From Microvirga arsenatis (GTDB lineage Bacteria; Pseudomonadota; Alphaproteobacteria; Rhizobiales; Beijerinckiaceae), in NCBI RefSeq assembly GCF_009910705.1, contig NZ_JAAAXJ010000002.1:62001-126000 (forward strand): a stretch of DNA of 64,000 nucleotides. The letters are read 5' to 3'. Of the stretch, positions 1 through 8,309 are shown piece after piece (the stretch's first letter is position 1; the number at the start of each line of letters is the position of its first letter). The notes under the pieces are model-generated. The model was not told the DNA's origin. It made no database searches and worked only from the letters and a program-made list of their open reading frames with translations. A program made the translations under genes and the position numbers.

Positions 1-449
1 TTGACGATGCGATAGGTTTCCCCGCCCGCCCGATGCTCCCGGCCGGGTTCGAGCGGAACGGGCTCGAGCAGGCCGTATCCGCCGAAGCCCACATCGGCAA
101 TCCACCGGCGCGAGCCGATCTCCACGAGGTTCAGGAGATGGCCGCGGGGGCGCGGCACCTGGGCTCCGAAGGTCACTCGCCCCAGGGCATGCCGGGTCCT
201 GAAGCCGAGCCCCTCCAGCATGGCGCCGAACAGCCCGTTCTGCTCGAAGCAGTAGCCCCCGCGCCTGTTGAGCACCATCTTCGTGAAGAGGCCCGACACG
301 TCACTGCCGATGGCTCTCCCGAGATGGATGTCGAGATTCTCGAACGGGATTGCCTCCGCATGGGCCAGGTGGAGGGCAGCGAGCGCCCCCTCGTCAGGCG
401 TCGCCGAACCGCCGTAGCGGATGCGCTCGAAGTAGCGTTCGATGGACAC
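1..449 (-). CDS. Arylamine N-acetyltransferase (NAT), C-terminal part cut by window edge
   Basis: About 149 N-terminal residues are visible; the rest lies beyond base 1. NATs move an acetyl group from acetyl-CoA to arylamines or hydrazines through a Cys-His-Asp triad. The family signature RGGYCFEQN with the catalytic Cys is present near residue 66. The catalytic His (PRGHLLNLVE) and Asp (WIADVGFGG) follow at the expected spacing. There is no ATG: an in-frame stop lies at 458-456, so translation must begin at the GTG at 449 or the TTG at 452. The family is clear. The physiological substrate in this organism cannot be told from sequence. Confidence 0.88.
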   Translation of the reverse strand, partial: MSIERYFERIRYGGSATPDEGALAALHLAHAEAIPFENLDIHLGRAIGSDVSGLFTKMVLNRRGGYCFEQNGLFGAMLEGLGFRTRHALGRVTFGAQVPRPRGHLLNLVEIGSRRWIADVGFGGYGLLEPVPLEPGREHRAGGETYRIV

Positions 450-517
450 CAAGGCTTAAACCCTCCGGAAGACCCGTGGAGCCTTCCATAGCAGGGGTCG
501 TCATGGTGTTACAGGGG

Positions 518-1093
518 CTACTTGCTCGCCAGCTTGTCGAGCTTGGCCTGCATGTCGGCCATCTGCCGCTTGAGGGTGTCGAGATCGTTCGTCTCGTCCG
601 CCTTCGACGCGGGCTTCGCCTCGGCTCCGCCCGAGGCGCCCTGGGCGAAGGGCGAGAACATGCGCATGGCCTCGGTGAAGAAGCCCATGTTCTTGCGCAC
701 CTGCTCCTCCATGGCCTGGAAGGCCGAAGGGCCGAAGGCCTGCGCCATCTGCTCCCGGAGCTTCTGCTGCTCCTGGGACAGGTTGTTCATGGAAAACTCG
801 AGATAGCTCGGCACCAGGGCCTGCATGCTGTCGCCGTAGAAGCGGATCAGCTGGCGGAGCACGGTGACCGGCAGGAGGTTCGGTCCCTCCTTGTTCTCCT
901 GCTCGAAGATGATCTGGGCAAGCACCGAGCGGGTGATCTCCTCGCCGGACTTCGCGTCGTAGACCACGAAGTCCTCGCCCTTGCGCACCATGCCGGCCAG
1001 GTCTTCCAGCGTCACGTAGGTCGAGGTGCCCGTGTGGTAGAGGCGGCGGTTGGCATATTTCTTGATGACCGTCGGTTGTTTGTCCGTCGCCAT
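518..1093 (-). CDS. phaR: Polyhydroxyalkanoate synthesis repressor PhaR
   Basis: This 191-residue protein is the PHA-responsive DNA-binding repressor that controls phasin and PHA genes. The N-terminal PHB/PHA accumulation regulator domain is evident (IKKYANRRLYHTGTSTYVTL near residues 10-29). It is followed by the PHB-binding region and a C-terminal coiled coil (LKRQMADMQAKLDKL). I chose the ATG at 1093 because the conserved domain begins ten residues later, although an in-frame start exists upstream at 1183. It is divergent from phaA, a common arrangement in alphaproteobacteria, and the intergenic region between them is a likely site of regulation. Confidence 0.95.
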   Translation of the reverse strand: MATDKQPTVIKKYANRRLYHTGTSTYVTLEDLAGMVRKGEDFVVYDAKSGEEITRSVLAQIIFEQENKEGPNLLPVTVLRQLIRFYGDSMQALVPSYLEFSMNNLSQEQQKLREQMAQAFGPSAFQAMEEQVRKNMGFFTEAMRMFSPFAQGASGGAEAKPASKADETNDLDTLKRQMADMQAKLDKLASK

Positions 1094-1156
1094 GGGCCCT
1101 GATACGCTCCTGAAAATCCACCGGGCCGCCGTCCCTCCGGAGACCGGCCTTGCCTG

Positions 1157-1172
1157 ATTATAAGCGTTATAA
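1157..1172. promoter_or_regulatory. AT-rich palindrome and phaR -10 candidate in the phaR-phaA intergenic region
   Basis: The sequence TTATAAGCGTTATAA at 1158-1172 is a symmetric element (TTATAA, 3-base spacer, TTATAA) in an otherwise GC-rich divergent region. On the minus strand it overlaps a perfect TATAAT at 1162-1157, about 64 bases before the phaR start. The -35 partner is weak. It could be the phaR core promoter, an operator, or both. Inference from sequence only. Confidence 0.35.
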
Positions 1173-1313
1173 CCCGCGAGCAAAGCACCAAAAGTCTAAC
1201 GCGCCTTGCGGTTCGCCCGGACCATCCTATCCTTGACATCCCACCCCCTGGGACGTTCATCGGTCACGCACTACATTCGTTCCAGCACCACACGGATCAG
1301 CAAGGAGAGAGGA

Positions 1314-2492
1314 ATGGCCCGAGACAGCATCGTCATCGTCGGCGCGGCGCGCACCCCCGTCGGCTCGTTCAACGGGGCCTTCGCCAACACGCCGGCCCAT
1401 GAGCTCGGCGCCGTCGCGATCAAGGCGGCTCTGGAGCGCGCCAAGGTCGATGGCGGCGAGGTGGACGAGGTGATCCTCGGCCAGATCCTCACGGCCGGCC
1501 AAGGCCAGAACCCGGCCCGCCAGGCGGCCATGGCCTCGGGCGTGCCGCAGGAGAAGACGGCCTGGGCCCTCAACCAGCTCTGCGGCTCGGGGCTGCGCAC
1601 GGTGGCCATCGGCATGCAGCAGATCGCCAACGGGGACGCCGGCATCATCGTGGCCGGCGGCCAGGAATCCATGTCGCTCGCCCCGCACGCGGCGCATATG
1701 CGCTCCGGCACCAAGATGGGCGACTTCAAGCTGGTGGACACCATGCTGAAGGACGGCCTCATGGACGCCTTCAACGGCTACCACATGGGCAACACCGCCG
1801 AGAACGTGGCCCAACGCTGGCAGCTCACCCGCGAGGAGCAGGATCTTTTCGCCACCGCCTCGCAGAACAAGGCCGAGGCTGCGCAGAAGGAGGGCCGCTT
1901 CAAGGACGAGATCGTGCCCGTCACGATCTCCACCCGCAAGGGCGACATCGTCGTCGATCAGGACGAGTACATCCGCGCCGGCACCACGGTCGAGGCGCTC
2001 GCCAAGCTCAAGCCAGCGTTTTCGAAGGACGGAACCGTGACCGCAGGCAATGCCTCCGGCATCAATGACGGCGCGGCTGCGGTCGTGCTGATGACGGAAG
2101 CGGAAGCCCAGCGCCGCGGCCTCACCCCGCTCGCCCGGATCGCCTCCTGGGCCACCGCCGGCGTCGACCCGGCGATCATGGGCACGGGCCCGATCCCGGC
2201 CTCGCGCAAGGCGCTGGAGAAGGCCGGCTGGAAGGTGCAGGACCTCGAGCTCGTCGAGGCCAACGAGGCCTTCGCGGCCCAGGCGCTCGCGGTCAACAAG
2301 GACATGGGCTGGGATCCGTCCATCGTGAACGTGAATGGCGGCGCCATCGCCATCGGCCATCCCATCGGCGCGTCGGGCGCCCGCGTCCTCGTGACCCTGC
2401 TGCACGAGATGGGCCGCCGCAACGCCCGGAAAGGCCTCGCCACCCTCTGCATCGGCGGCGGCATGGGCGTCGCCATGTGCCTTGAACGATAA
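1314..2492 (+). CDS. phaA: Acetyl-CoA acetyltransferase (beta-ketothiolase) PhaA
   Basis: This 392-residue thiolase condenses two acetyl-CoA to acetoacetyl-CoA, the first step of polyhydroxybutyrate synthesis. The nucleophilic Cys90 lies in NQLCGSGLR. His349 lies in [16 protein letters not shown], and the second catalytic Cys379 in LCIGGGMG, as in biosynthetic thiolases. The ATG at 1314 follows AAGGAGAGAGGA, a good ribosome binding site; an upstream in-frame start at 1206 would add 36 unrelated residues and is unlikely. phaB follows after 176 bases, with a perfect hairpin between the two genes. Confidence 0.97.
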   Translation: MARDSIVIVGAARTPVGSFNGAFANTPAHELGAVAIKAALERAKVDGGEVDEVILGQILTAGQGQNPARQAAMASGVPQEKTAWALNQLCGSGLRTVAIGMQQIANGDAGIIVAGGQESMSLAPHAAHMRSGTKMGDFKLVDTMLKDGLMDAFNGYHMGNTAENVAQRWQLTREEQDLFATASQNKAEAAQKEGRFKDEIVPVTISTRKGDIVVDQDEYIRAGTTVEALAKLKPAFSKDGTVTAGNASGINDGAAAVVLMTEAEAQRRGLTPLARIASWATAGVDPAIMGTGPIPASRKALEKAGWKVQDLELVEANEAFAAQALAVNKDMGWDPSIVNVNGGAIAIGHPIGASGARVLVTLLHEMGRRNARKGLATLCIGGGMGVAMCLER

Positions 2493-2582
2493 GGCCGCCT
2501 GGAGCGCTAGGACGACAAGAAGCTCCGCAAGGGAAACTACGGGGCTTCACCCTTTCCCGTTCTGCCACATGTACTAAGCTAG

Positions 2583-2617
2583 ATCGTGAGGCGGCCTGAA
2601 TCGGGCCGCCTCACGAT
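2583..2617 (+). promoter_or_regulatory. Perfect 14-bp stem hairpin between phaA and phaB
   Basis: ATCGTGAGGCGGCC at 2583-2596 pairs perfectly with GGCCGCCTCACGAT at 2604-2617 around a 7-base loop. No T tract follows, so it is not a classic intrinsic terminator. It could act as an mRNA processing or stability element setting the phaA/phaB ratio. Alternatively it could be part of a terminator in front of a separate phaB promoter. Confidence 0.6.
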
Positions 2618-2668
2618 GAAGGGATCCTTGAGAGATCCGCATGTGAACGGACTTGGGAAGGAAACAGC

Positions 2669-3394
2669 ATGGCGCGCGTCGCATTGGTCACCGGCGGCAC
2701 TCGCGGCATCGGTGCCGCGATTTCAACTGCCCTCAAGCAAGCTGGATACAACGTTGCCGCGAATTACGGCGGCAATGACGAAGCCGCCAATCAGTTCAAG
2801 GGCGAAACCGGCATTCCGGTCTTCAAGTTCGACGTGTCCGATCCGGCTGCCTGCGAGGCCGGGATCAAGGCCATCGAAGCGGAACTCGGCCCCGTCGACA
2901 TTCTCGTGAACAATGCCGGCATCACCCGCGACGGCATGTTCCACAAGATGACCTTCGACCAATGGTCGGCGGTCATACGCACCAATCTCGATTCCATGTT
3001 CACCTGCACGCGGCCCGTGATCGACGGCATGCGCTCGCGCAATTTCGGCCGCATCATCATCATCTCCTCCATCAACGGCCAGAAGGGCCAGATGGGGCAG
3101 GCGAACTATTCCGCCGCCAAGGCCGGCGTGATCGGCTTCGCCAAGGCGCTGGCGCAGGAAAATGCCAACAAGGGCATCACCGTCAACGTGATCGCTCCCG
3201 GCTACATCGCCACCGAAATGGTGAAGGCCGTGCCGGAAGAGGTGCTGAAGTCGAAGATCCTGCCGCTCATTCCGGTCGGCCGCCTCGGCGAAGCGGAGGA
3301 GATCGCCCGCACCGTGCTCTTCCTGGCCGGCGACGACGCCGGCTTCATCACCGGCTCGACCCTGTCCATCAACGGCGGCCAGTACATGGCATAG
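2669..3394 (+). CDS. phaB: Acetoacetyl-CoA reductase PhaB
   Basis: This 241-residue short-chain dehydrogenase reduces acetoacetyl-CoA to (R)-3-hydroxybutyryl-CoA with NADPH, feeding PHB synthase. The Rossmann motif TGGTRGIG is at residues 8-15, NNAG at 81-84, and the catalytic residues are about Ser134, Tyr147 and Lys151 (YSAAK). Length and motifs match PhaB more closely than FabG, though the families are related. It starts at the ATG at 2669 behind GGGAAGGAAACAGC. No PHB synthase (phaC) is seen in this window. Confidence 0.95.
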   Translation: MARVALVTGGTRGIGAAISTALKQAGYNVAANYGGNDEAANQFKGETGIPVFKFDVSDPAACEAGIKAIEAELGPVDILVNNAGITRDGMFHKMTFDQWSAVIRTNLDSMFTCTRPVIDGMRSRNFGRIIIISSINGQKGQMGQANYSAAKAGVIGFAKALAQENANKGITVNVIAPGYIATEMVKAVPEEVLKSKILPLIPVGRLGEAEEIARTVLFLAGDDAGFITGSTLSINGGQYMA

Positions 3395-3443
3395 GCCAAG
3401 GCGGGATCTCATCCCAATAATGCGGATGATGGCGGAACCTACT

Positions 3444-3480
3444 TCCCTCCCCCTTGCGGGGAGGGATTAAGGGTGGGGGT
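3444..3480 (+). repeat. C-type GC-rich repeat
   Basis: The unit reads CCCTCCCCCTTGCGGGGAGGG followed by ATTAAGGGTGGGGGT. It contains a hairpin of CCTCCCC with GGGGAGG. The reverse-complement form occurs at 28867-28898, a forward copy of the hairpin at 28754-28785, and a degenerate copy at 52839-52865. All are intergenic. Confidence 0.6.
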
Positions 3481-3532
3481 CGGAAAGTCAGAGCGGTGTG
3501 CTCGCCGAGATCACCACGACCCACTCCACAAC

Positions 3533-3621
3533 GTCATCACCGGCCTTGTGCCGGTGATCCCGATTGCTTGAAGCACAGAGCCTCACAGCATCGGGATGGC
3601 CGGGACAGGCCCGGCCACGAC
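3533..3621 (+). repeat. A-type composite palindromic repeat, copy A1
   Basis: Left hairpin: ATCACCGG (3536-3543) pairs with CCGGTGAT (3551-3558) around CCTTGTG. Right hairpin: GGCCGGG (3598-3604) pairs with CCCGGCC (3610-3616). Between them ATCCCGAT (3557-3564) is the inverted repeat of ATCGGGAT (3590-3597), so the unit can fold as a three-way cruciform. Related copies are at 41805-41891, 45473-45507, 57101-57188 and 63174-63261. Confidence 0.75.
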
Positions 3622-3735
3622 GGAGATGTCTCACCCAGCTGGCCCACTCCGCAAGGGGGGAGCTCACCTATTCCGTTTCGTCGTGCTCTTCTCCGCTTCG
3701 CTTCGATCGGAATGACGTGCTAGGTGGCGGTCATC

Positions 3736-4611
3736 ATGACGACTCGCACCGCCACCACCATCGGCCTCGCCGCCATCCTGCTCTGGTCCATGCTCGCCCT
3801 GTTCACGGCGGCGACGGGCACCATCCCGCCGTTCCAGCTCAATGCCATGACCTTTCTGGTCGGCGGCCTGGTCGGTGTGGGCAGCTGGGCTGTGCGGCCT
3901 GAAGGACTCAAGGCCCTGCGGCAGAAGCCGGTGGTATGGGCCTTAGGCATCGGCGGCCTGTTCGGCTACCACGCCCTCTATTTCGCGGCGCTGCGCTGGG
4001 CGCCGCCGGCCGAATCGGGGCTCATCAACTATCTCTGGCCGCTCCTGATCGTGCTGTTCTCCTCGCTGCTGCCCGGCGAGCAGCTCAAGCGCGCCCACAT
4101 CGTCGGGGCGCTGCTCGGCTTTGCCGGCGTCATCGTGCTGATCGCAGGCCGCGGCGCCTTCGATGCGCGGGCGGAATACATGCCGGGCTATCTCTGCGCC
4201 TCCGTCGCCGCCTTCGTGTGGGCGGGCTACTCGGTGCTCTCGCGCCGCTTCGGCCAGGTGCCGACCGACGCGGTGGCGGGCTTCTGCCTCATGACCTCGC
4301 TGCTCAGCCTCGTCTGCCACCTCGCCTTCGAGACCACCGTGTGGCCCGAGACGACAACGCAATGGCTCGCGGTGCTGGCGCTCGGCCTCGGCCCGGTGGG
4401 CGCCGCCTTCTACGTCTGGGACATCGGCATGAAGCGGGGCGACATCCGCTTCCTCGGCGTCGCGTCCTATGCCACGCCGGTGCTCTCGACCCTGCTGCTG
4501 GTGGTGGCGGGCTATGCCGAGCCGACCCTGACGCTTCTGCTCGCCTGCGGCCTCATCGTGGCGGGCGCCCTGGTGGCGACCCTCATCCCGAAGAAGAGCG
4601 TCCCGGCATGA
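3736..4611 (+). CDS. DMT-superfamily (EamA) exporter, YddG-like
   Basis: This 291-residue integral membrane protein has about ten predicted hydrophobic segments and the duplicated EamA fold. The middle segment resembles the aromatic amino acid exporter YddG family (PAESGLINYLWPLLIVLFSSL). The likely role is export of small metabolites such as amino acids through the inner membrane; the substrate is not provable here. The ATG at 3736 has AGGTGG nine bases upstream and is preferred to the GTG at 3724. The gene overlaps the convergent acetyltransferase gene by 29 bases at its 3' end. Confidence 0.85.
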   Translation: MTTRTATTIGLAAILLWSMLALFTAATGTIPPFQLNAMTFLVGGLVGVGSWAVRPEGLKALRQKPVVWALGIGGLFGYHALYFAALRWAPPAESGLINYLWPLLIVLFSSLLPGEQLKRAHIVGALLGFAGVIVLIAGRGAFDARAEYMPGYLCASVAAFVWAGYSVLSRRFGQVPTDAVAGFCLMTSLLSLVCHLAFETTVWPETTTQWLAVLALGLGPVGAAFYVWDIGMKRGDIRFLGVASYATPVLSTLLLVVAGYAEPTLTLLLACGLIVAGALVATLIPKKSVPA

Positions 4612-5347
4612 CCCGGTGGGTGTAGCGGTAGGCCGTCTGGAAGCCCAGGGCCCCGTAGAGCGAACGGGCGATCTCGTTCTCTTCCCGCACCTGCAGGTAG
4701 GCGGTGTGCGCCCCCTGCCCGCAGCCCCAGGCCATGAGGCTCGAGACCACGCGGCGGCCCAGGCCGATGCCGCGCAGATCGGGGGCAACCACGATGTCGT
4801 AGAGACCCACATAGCCGCGCTCCACCACGCCGAGGCCCCAGGCCACCGGCCGCTCGTCCAGGCTCAGGGTGGCAAACGCAGCCTTCTGGCGGATGCGGGA
4901 GACGATCCGCATCAGGATCTCGTCGTCGGCCTTGTCGCCGCCATAGGAGCCGGCAGCCTCCCGCACCCAGCGCTTGGAGACCTGCGGCTCGAGGGCGACC
5001 TCCGGATCGAGCTCGCAATCGCCCTGCGTGATCGGAGCGGTCAGCACATGCGTCGGCTCGATGTCCTTGAAGCCGCGCTGCTTCAGGCGCTCGTCCACGT
5101 CAGGGGCCTCCAGCCCGTTGAGGCGGAAGGTGGGGCGCACATTGGCCTCCACGAAGCGCGCGACCATGGTGTCGATGAGTTCGTCGTCCAGGGCCGCGCC
5201 CGGCAGGAACGGCGTCGCGGAATTGGCGCGCTTCGAGTAGCCGTTGGCAAGCCGCAGGATCCAGCCGTCATAGGTCTGGTAGTCGAACGAAGGCCAGGCA
5301 TTCAGAAGCCGGCTTTCGAGCCCGATGATAAGGCTGTGGTCGGTCAT
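4583..5347 (-). CDS. GNAT-family N-acetyltransferase
   Basis: This 254-residue protein has a divergent N-terminal half (LLNAWPSFDYQTYDGWILRL) and a C-terminal GNAT domain. The acetyl-CoA pyrophosphate loop is VVAPDLRGIGLGRRVV near residues 180-195, followed by the NEIARSLYGALGF signature. It transfers an acetyl group from acetyl-CoA to an unknown amine or protein. I chose the ATG at 5347, with AGGAG about ten bases upstream. It lies downstream of gloB on the same strand, 32 bases away, and may be co-transcribed with it. Confidence 0.85.
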   Translation of the reverse strand: MTDHSLIIGLESRLLNAWPSFDYQTYDGWILRLANGYSKRANSATPFLPGAALDDELIDTMVARFVEANVRPTFRLNGLEAPDVDERLKQRGFKDIEPTHVLTAPITQGDCELDPEVALEPQVSKRWVREAAGSYGGDKADDEILMRIVSRIRQKAAFATLSLDERPVAWGLGVVERGYVGLYDIVVAPDLRGIGLGRRVVSSLMAWGCGQGAHTAYLQVREENEIARSLYGALGFQTAYRYTHRVMPGRSSSG

Positions 5348-5379
5348 GGGGCGGCTTGCTCCTGCCATCGCGACGCTCG

Positions 5380-6147
5380 TCAAAACCCGTTCTTCCACTC
5401 GCGCAGGGCCTGGAACACCTCGGCGGGCGCAGCTCCCTCCTTGTGAACCGCCTTTGCGAGCGCGGGCTCTCCCGCCCGCAGGAAGGGGTTGGTGGCCTTC
5501 TCCTGGCCGATGGTGGTCGGCACCAGGAAGCGCCCTTCGGCCTTGGCCTGCTCGGCCTCCCTCGCCCGCGCCTGCAGCGCCGCGTTGTCCGGGTCGGCGG
5601 CCAGCGCGAAGCGCGCGTTGGAAAGCGTGTAGTCGTGGCCGCAATAGACCCGGGCATCGTCGGGAAGGGTGGCGAGCCGCTGGAGCGTGCCCCAGAAATC
5701 CGCGTACGTGCCCTCGAACATGCGCCCGCAGCCGAGGGTGAACAGGGTATCGCCGGCAAAGAGCACGCGGTCCGCCTCGAACCAGTAGGCGATGTGGTCG
5801 GCGCAGTGGCCCGGCGTCTCCCATACCTGAGCCCGGAGACTGCCGACCTGCACCGTGCTGCCCTCGCGCAGGTAGGCATCGGCCGAGGGCACCGCCTCGC
5901 GCGCCTTCCCGGGAGCGACCACGCGGCACCCGGTGCGGCTCCTCAATCCCTCAATTCCCTGGACGTGGTCGGAATGGCGGTGCGTGACGAGGATATCGGT
6001 GAGCCGCCAGCCCGTCTCGGAGAGCGCCTTGAGGATCGCCTCCTCGTCGGGCGCGTCGATGGTCGCGCAGGCTCCCGTCTCAGGATCGTGGATCAGGACG
6101 CCGATATTGTCCTGCAGGCAGAGAAAGGCGTGGATCTGGGCTGGCAT
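5380..6147 (-). CDS. gloB: Hydroxyacylglutathione hydrolase (glyoxalase II)
   Basis: This 255-residue metallo-beta-lactamase-fold enzyme hydrolyses S-lactoylglutathione to lactate and glutathione, the second step of methylglyoxal detoxification. The binuclear metal motif THRHSDH is near residue 57, and the ligand His of TPGHCADHI and the Asp of LFAGDTLF follow. CGHDYTLSN and the C-terminal substrate region (NPFLRAGEPAL) are typical of GloB. It starts at the ATG at 6147 (MPAQIHAFLCLQDN) and is divergent from the methyltransferase at 6262. Confidence 0.94.
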   Translation of the reverse strand: MPAQIHAFLCLQDNIGVLIHDPETGACATIDAPDEEAILKALSETGWRLTDILVTHRHSDHVQGIEGLRSRTGCRVVAPGKAREAVPSADAYLREGSTVQVGSLRAQVWETPGHCADHIAYWFEADRVLFAGDTLFTLGCGRMFEGTYADFWGTLQRLATLPDDARVYCGHDYTLSNARFALAADPDNAALQARAREAEQAKAEGRFLVPTTIGQEKATNPFLRAGEPALAKAVHKEGAAPAEVFQALREWKNGF

Positions 6148-6261
6148 CGAGGGCCCCTGTCTTGATGTGCTCCGAGCTATCATGGAACAGTCGGCGCGGG
6201 AAACCAGATCCCCGGCCGTCATTCGCAGCACGGCGGGAACCGCAGGCAGCCTGACGAGGTC

Positions 6262-6996
6262 ATGAGCATCGACATCACCGATCTGCGCGGCTTCTACGCC
6301 AGTCCCCTCGGGGCCGTGACGCGCCGCTTCGTCGGGCGGTCCATCGACCGGTTCTGGGGGCCGCTGACGGGCTTGCGCGTGCTCGGTCTCGGCTATGCGC
6401 CGCCTTACCTTGCCGCCGTGAGAGAGGAGTGCGAGCGCACGCTTGCCTTCATGCCCGCAAGCCAGGGCGTGGTGAACTGGCCGAGCACCGGAGCCTCCGC
6501 ATCCGCACTGGTCGACCCTCTCATGATGCCCCTGCCCGATTCCTCCATCGACCGGGTTCTCGTGGTCCATGCCCTTGAGACGGTGGAGAGCCCGAGCGAG
6601 CTCCTGCACGAGATCTGGCGCATTCTCACCCCAGGCGGGCGGATCATCCTGGTGGCGCCCAACCGGCGCGGCCTCTGGGCCCGCATGGACACCACGCCCT
6701 TCGGCTACGGCCAGCCCTACAGCCGCTCGCAGCTGAAAAGCCTCATGCGCCAGACCTGGTTCTCGCCGGAGGGCTGGGCCGAGACCCTCTACATGCCGCC
6801 CCTGCGCAACCGCTTCCTGCTCCAGTCCGCCCAGGCCTGGGAGCGGGTCGGGTCCAGCTTTTCCCTGCCCTTCGCGGGCCTTCACATCGTCGAGGCCACG
6901 AAGCAGCTCTACCGGCCCGGCGCGGTGCGCGCGGTGCAGCGCTCCCGCCGCTTCGCGCCCGTTTTCGTGCCGGCCCCCGCCTCGCACCTGGGCTGA
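6262..6996 (+). CDS. Class I SAM-dependent methyltransferase
   Basis: This 244-residue protein has a Methyltransf_11-like core. LRVLGLGYAPPYLAAV is a degenerate SAM-binding loop, DSSIDRVLVVHALE is motif II/III, and LTPGGRIILVAPNRRG follows. No substrate can be assigned from sequence. Placement divergent from gloB is a recurrent arrangement in Rhizobiales, as I recall it. The first motif is less glycine-rich than in canonical enzymes, but the later motifs are intact. It starts at the ATG at 6262. Confidence 0.85.
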   Translation: MSIDITDLRGFYASPLGAVTRRFVGRSIDRFWGPLTGLRVLGLGYAPPYLAAVREECERTLAFMPASQGVVNWPSTGASASALVDPLMMPLPDSSIDRVLVVHALETVESPSELLHEIWRILTPGGRIILVAPNRRGLWARMDTTPFGYGQPYSRSQLKSLMRQTWFSPEGWAETLYMPPLRNRFLLQSAQAWERVGSSFSLPFAGLHIVEATKQLYRPGAVRAVQRSRRFAPVFVPAPASHLG

Positions 6997-7130
6997 TCGT
7001 CCTTGATTCCGCCGCCTTTTACCGGACTAAGCAGGGGGTCAACTTGACTTGGAAGCCCCAAAACGCCAGTGTCCGCCCCGCTTCGGCAGGGCCATAGGGC
7101 CGGGCCGGTCTTCATTTCCCATAGAGTTCG

Positions 7131-8084
7131 ATGCGCAGTTATCTCGATTTCGAAAAGCCCGTCGCTGAGCTGGAAGCCAAGGTCGAGGAGCTTCGGGCGC
7201 TCGGTGAGAACCGGGACGCCGTCTCCATCGCCGACGACATCTCGCGCCTGGAGGTGAAGGCCGCCGACGCCCTGAAGGATCTCTATGCCAGGCTCACGCC
7301 CTGGCAGAAGACCCTTGTCGCGCGCCACCCCCAGCGGCCGCATTTCGTCGATTACTGCGCCGGGCTCATCACCGAGTTCACCCCCCTTGCCGGGGACCGC
7401 AAGTTCGCCGAGGACGAGGCCATCGTGGGCGGCTTCGGGCGCTTCCGCGGCCAGCCCGTCTGCGTCATGGGCCAGGAGAAGGGCCACAACACCGAAACCC
7501 GCATCCGGCACAATTTCGGCATGGCCCGTCCGGAGGGCTACCGCAAGGCCGTGCGCCTGATGGAGATGGCCGACCGCTTCGGCCTGCCGGTGATCTCCTT
7601 CGTTGACACCGCCGGAGCCTATCCGGGCATCGAGGCGGAGGAGCGCGGCCAGGCCGAGGCCATCGCCCGTTCCACCGAGATGCAGCTGGCGCTCGGCGTC
7701 CCCAACGTCGCCGTCGTGATCGGCGAGGGCGGCTCGGGCGGCGCCATCGCGATCGCCACCGCCAACAAGGTGCTGATGCTGGAGCACGCCATCTACAGCG
7801 TGATCTCGCCGGAAGGGGCGGCCTCGATCCTCTGGCGCGATGCGGCCCGGGCCCAGGATGCGGCCACCAACATGAAGATCACGGCTCAGGACCTTCTGCG
7901 CCTCGGCATCATCGACGGAATCGTGGCCGAGCCCGTGGGCGGCGCCCACCGCGACCCGCAGGCGGCGATCCAGGCCACCGGCAACGCCATCGAGGAAGCC
8001 CTGCACGATCTGGGCAACATGGGCCCGGCCGAGATCCGGGACCACCGGGCCGACAAGTTCCTCGCCATCGGCCGCAAGCTCTAG
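7131..8084 (+). CDS. accA: Acetyl-CoA carboxylase carboxyltransferase subunit alpha
   Basis: This 317-residue AccA is half of the carboxyltransferase that makes malonyl-CoA from carboxybiotin-BCCP and acetyl-CoA, working with AccD. The N-terminal helical region (SYLDFEKPVAELEAKVEEL) and the crotonase-fold core are typical. The core contains VSFVDTAGAYPG, IGEGGSGGAIAIA and SVISPEGAASILWRD. Length matches the family. It is monocistronic here; accD and the biotin carboxylase genes are not nearby. Confidence 0.97.
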   Translation: MRSYLDFEKPVAELEAKVEELRALGENRDAVSIADDISRLEVKAADALKDLYARLTPWQKTLVARHPQRPHFVDYCAGLITEFTPLAGDRKFAEDEAIVGGFGRFRGQPVCVMGQEKGHNTETRIRHNFGMARPEGYRKAVRLMEMADRFGLPVISFVDTAGAYPGIEAEERGQAEAIARSTEMQLALGVPNVAVVIGEGGSGGAIAIATANKVLMLEHAIYSVISPEGAASILWRDAARAQDAATNMKITAQDLLRLGIIDGIVAEPVGGAHRDPQAAIQATGNAIEEALHDLGNMGPAEIRDHRADKFLAIGRKL

Positions 8085-8264
8085 GACGCAGGCTCTCCCG
8101 GGCTACGGGGCCCGCCCCGGCCCCGGCAGAAGGCCCTTTTCTCCTCCGACAGGGGTCAAAACCCACCGGCGGGGAATTTTTTACCCTCCCTTAACCCTAT
8201 CCCCACAACGGCTCTGCTTGCAGTAAGGGCCGGTTAAGGCTAACGATCTAGGGGTAAAGGGGAA

Positions 8265-8288
8265 CTGCCCGGCGGCGTTGCCGGGCAG
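8265..8288 (+). promoter_or_regulatory. 5' leader hairpin upstream of L,D-transpeptidase
   Basis: CTGCCCGGC (8265-8273) pairs with GCCGGGCAG (8280-8288) around GGCGTT. It ends 21 bases before the next ATG and has no T tract. It may be a leader structure affecting translation or the end of an upstream signal. Confidence 0.4.
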
Positions 8289-8309
8289 ATCAAGAATTGC
8301 GGGGTCCCC

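Larger units (their letters stand above)
3395..3735. other. Intergenic region phaB-transporter carrying two repeat elements
   Basis: I see no gene in these 341 bases. They hold a GC-rich C-type repeat (3444-3480) and a complete A-type palindromic repeat (3533-3621), both listed separately. The last 15 bases contain the ribosome binding site of the next gene. Confidence 0.6.

Noticed and set aside
1230..1261. TTGACA-based promoter for phaA
   Set aside because: The -35 (1233-1238) is perfect, but no acceptable -10 lies at the right spacing.
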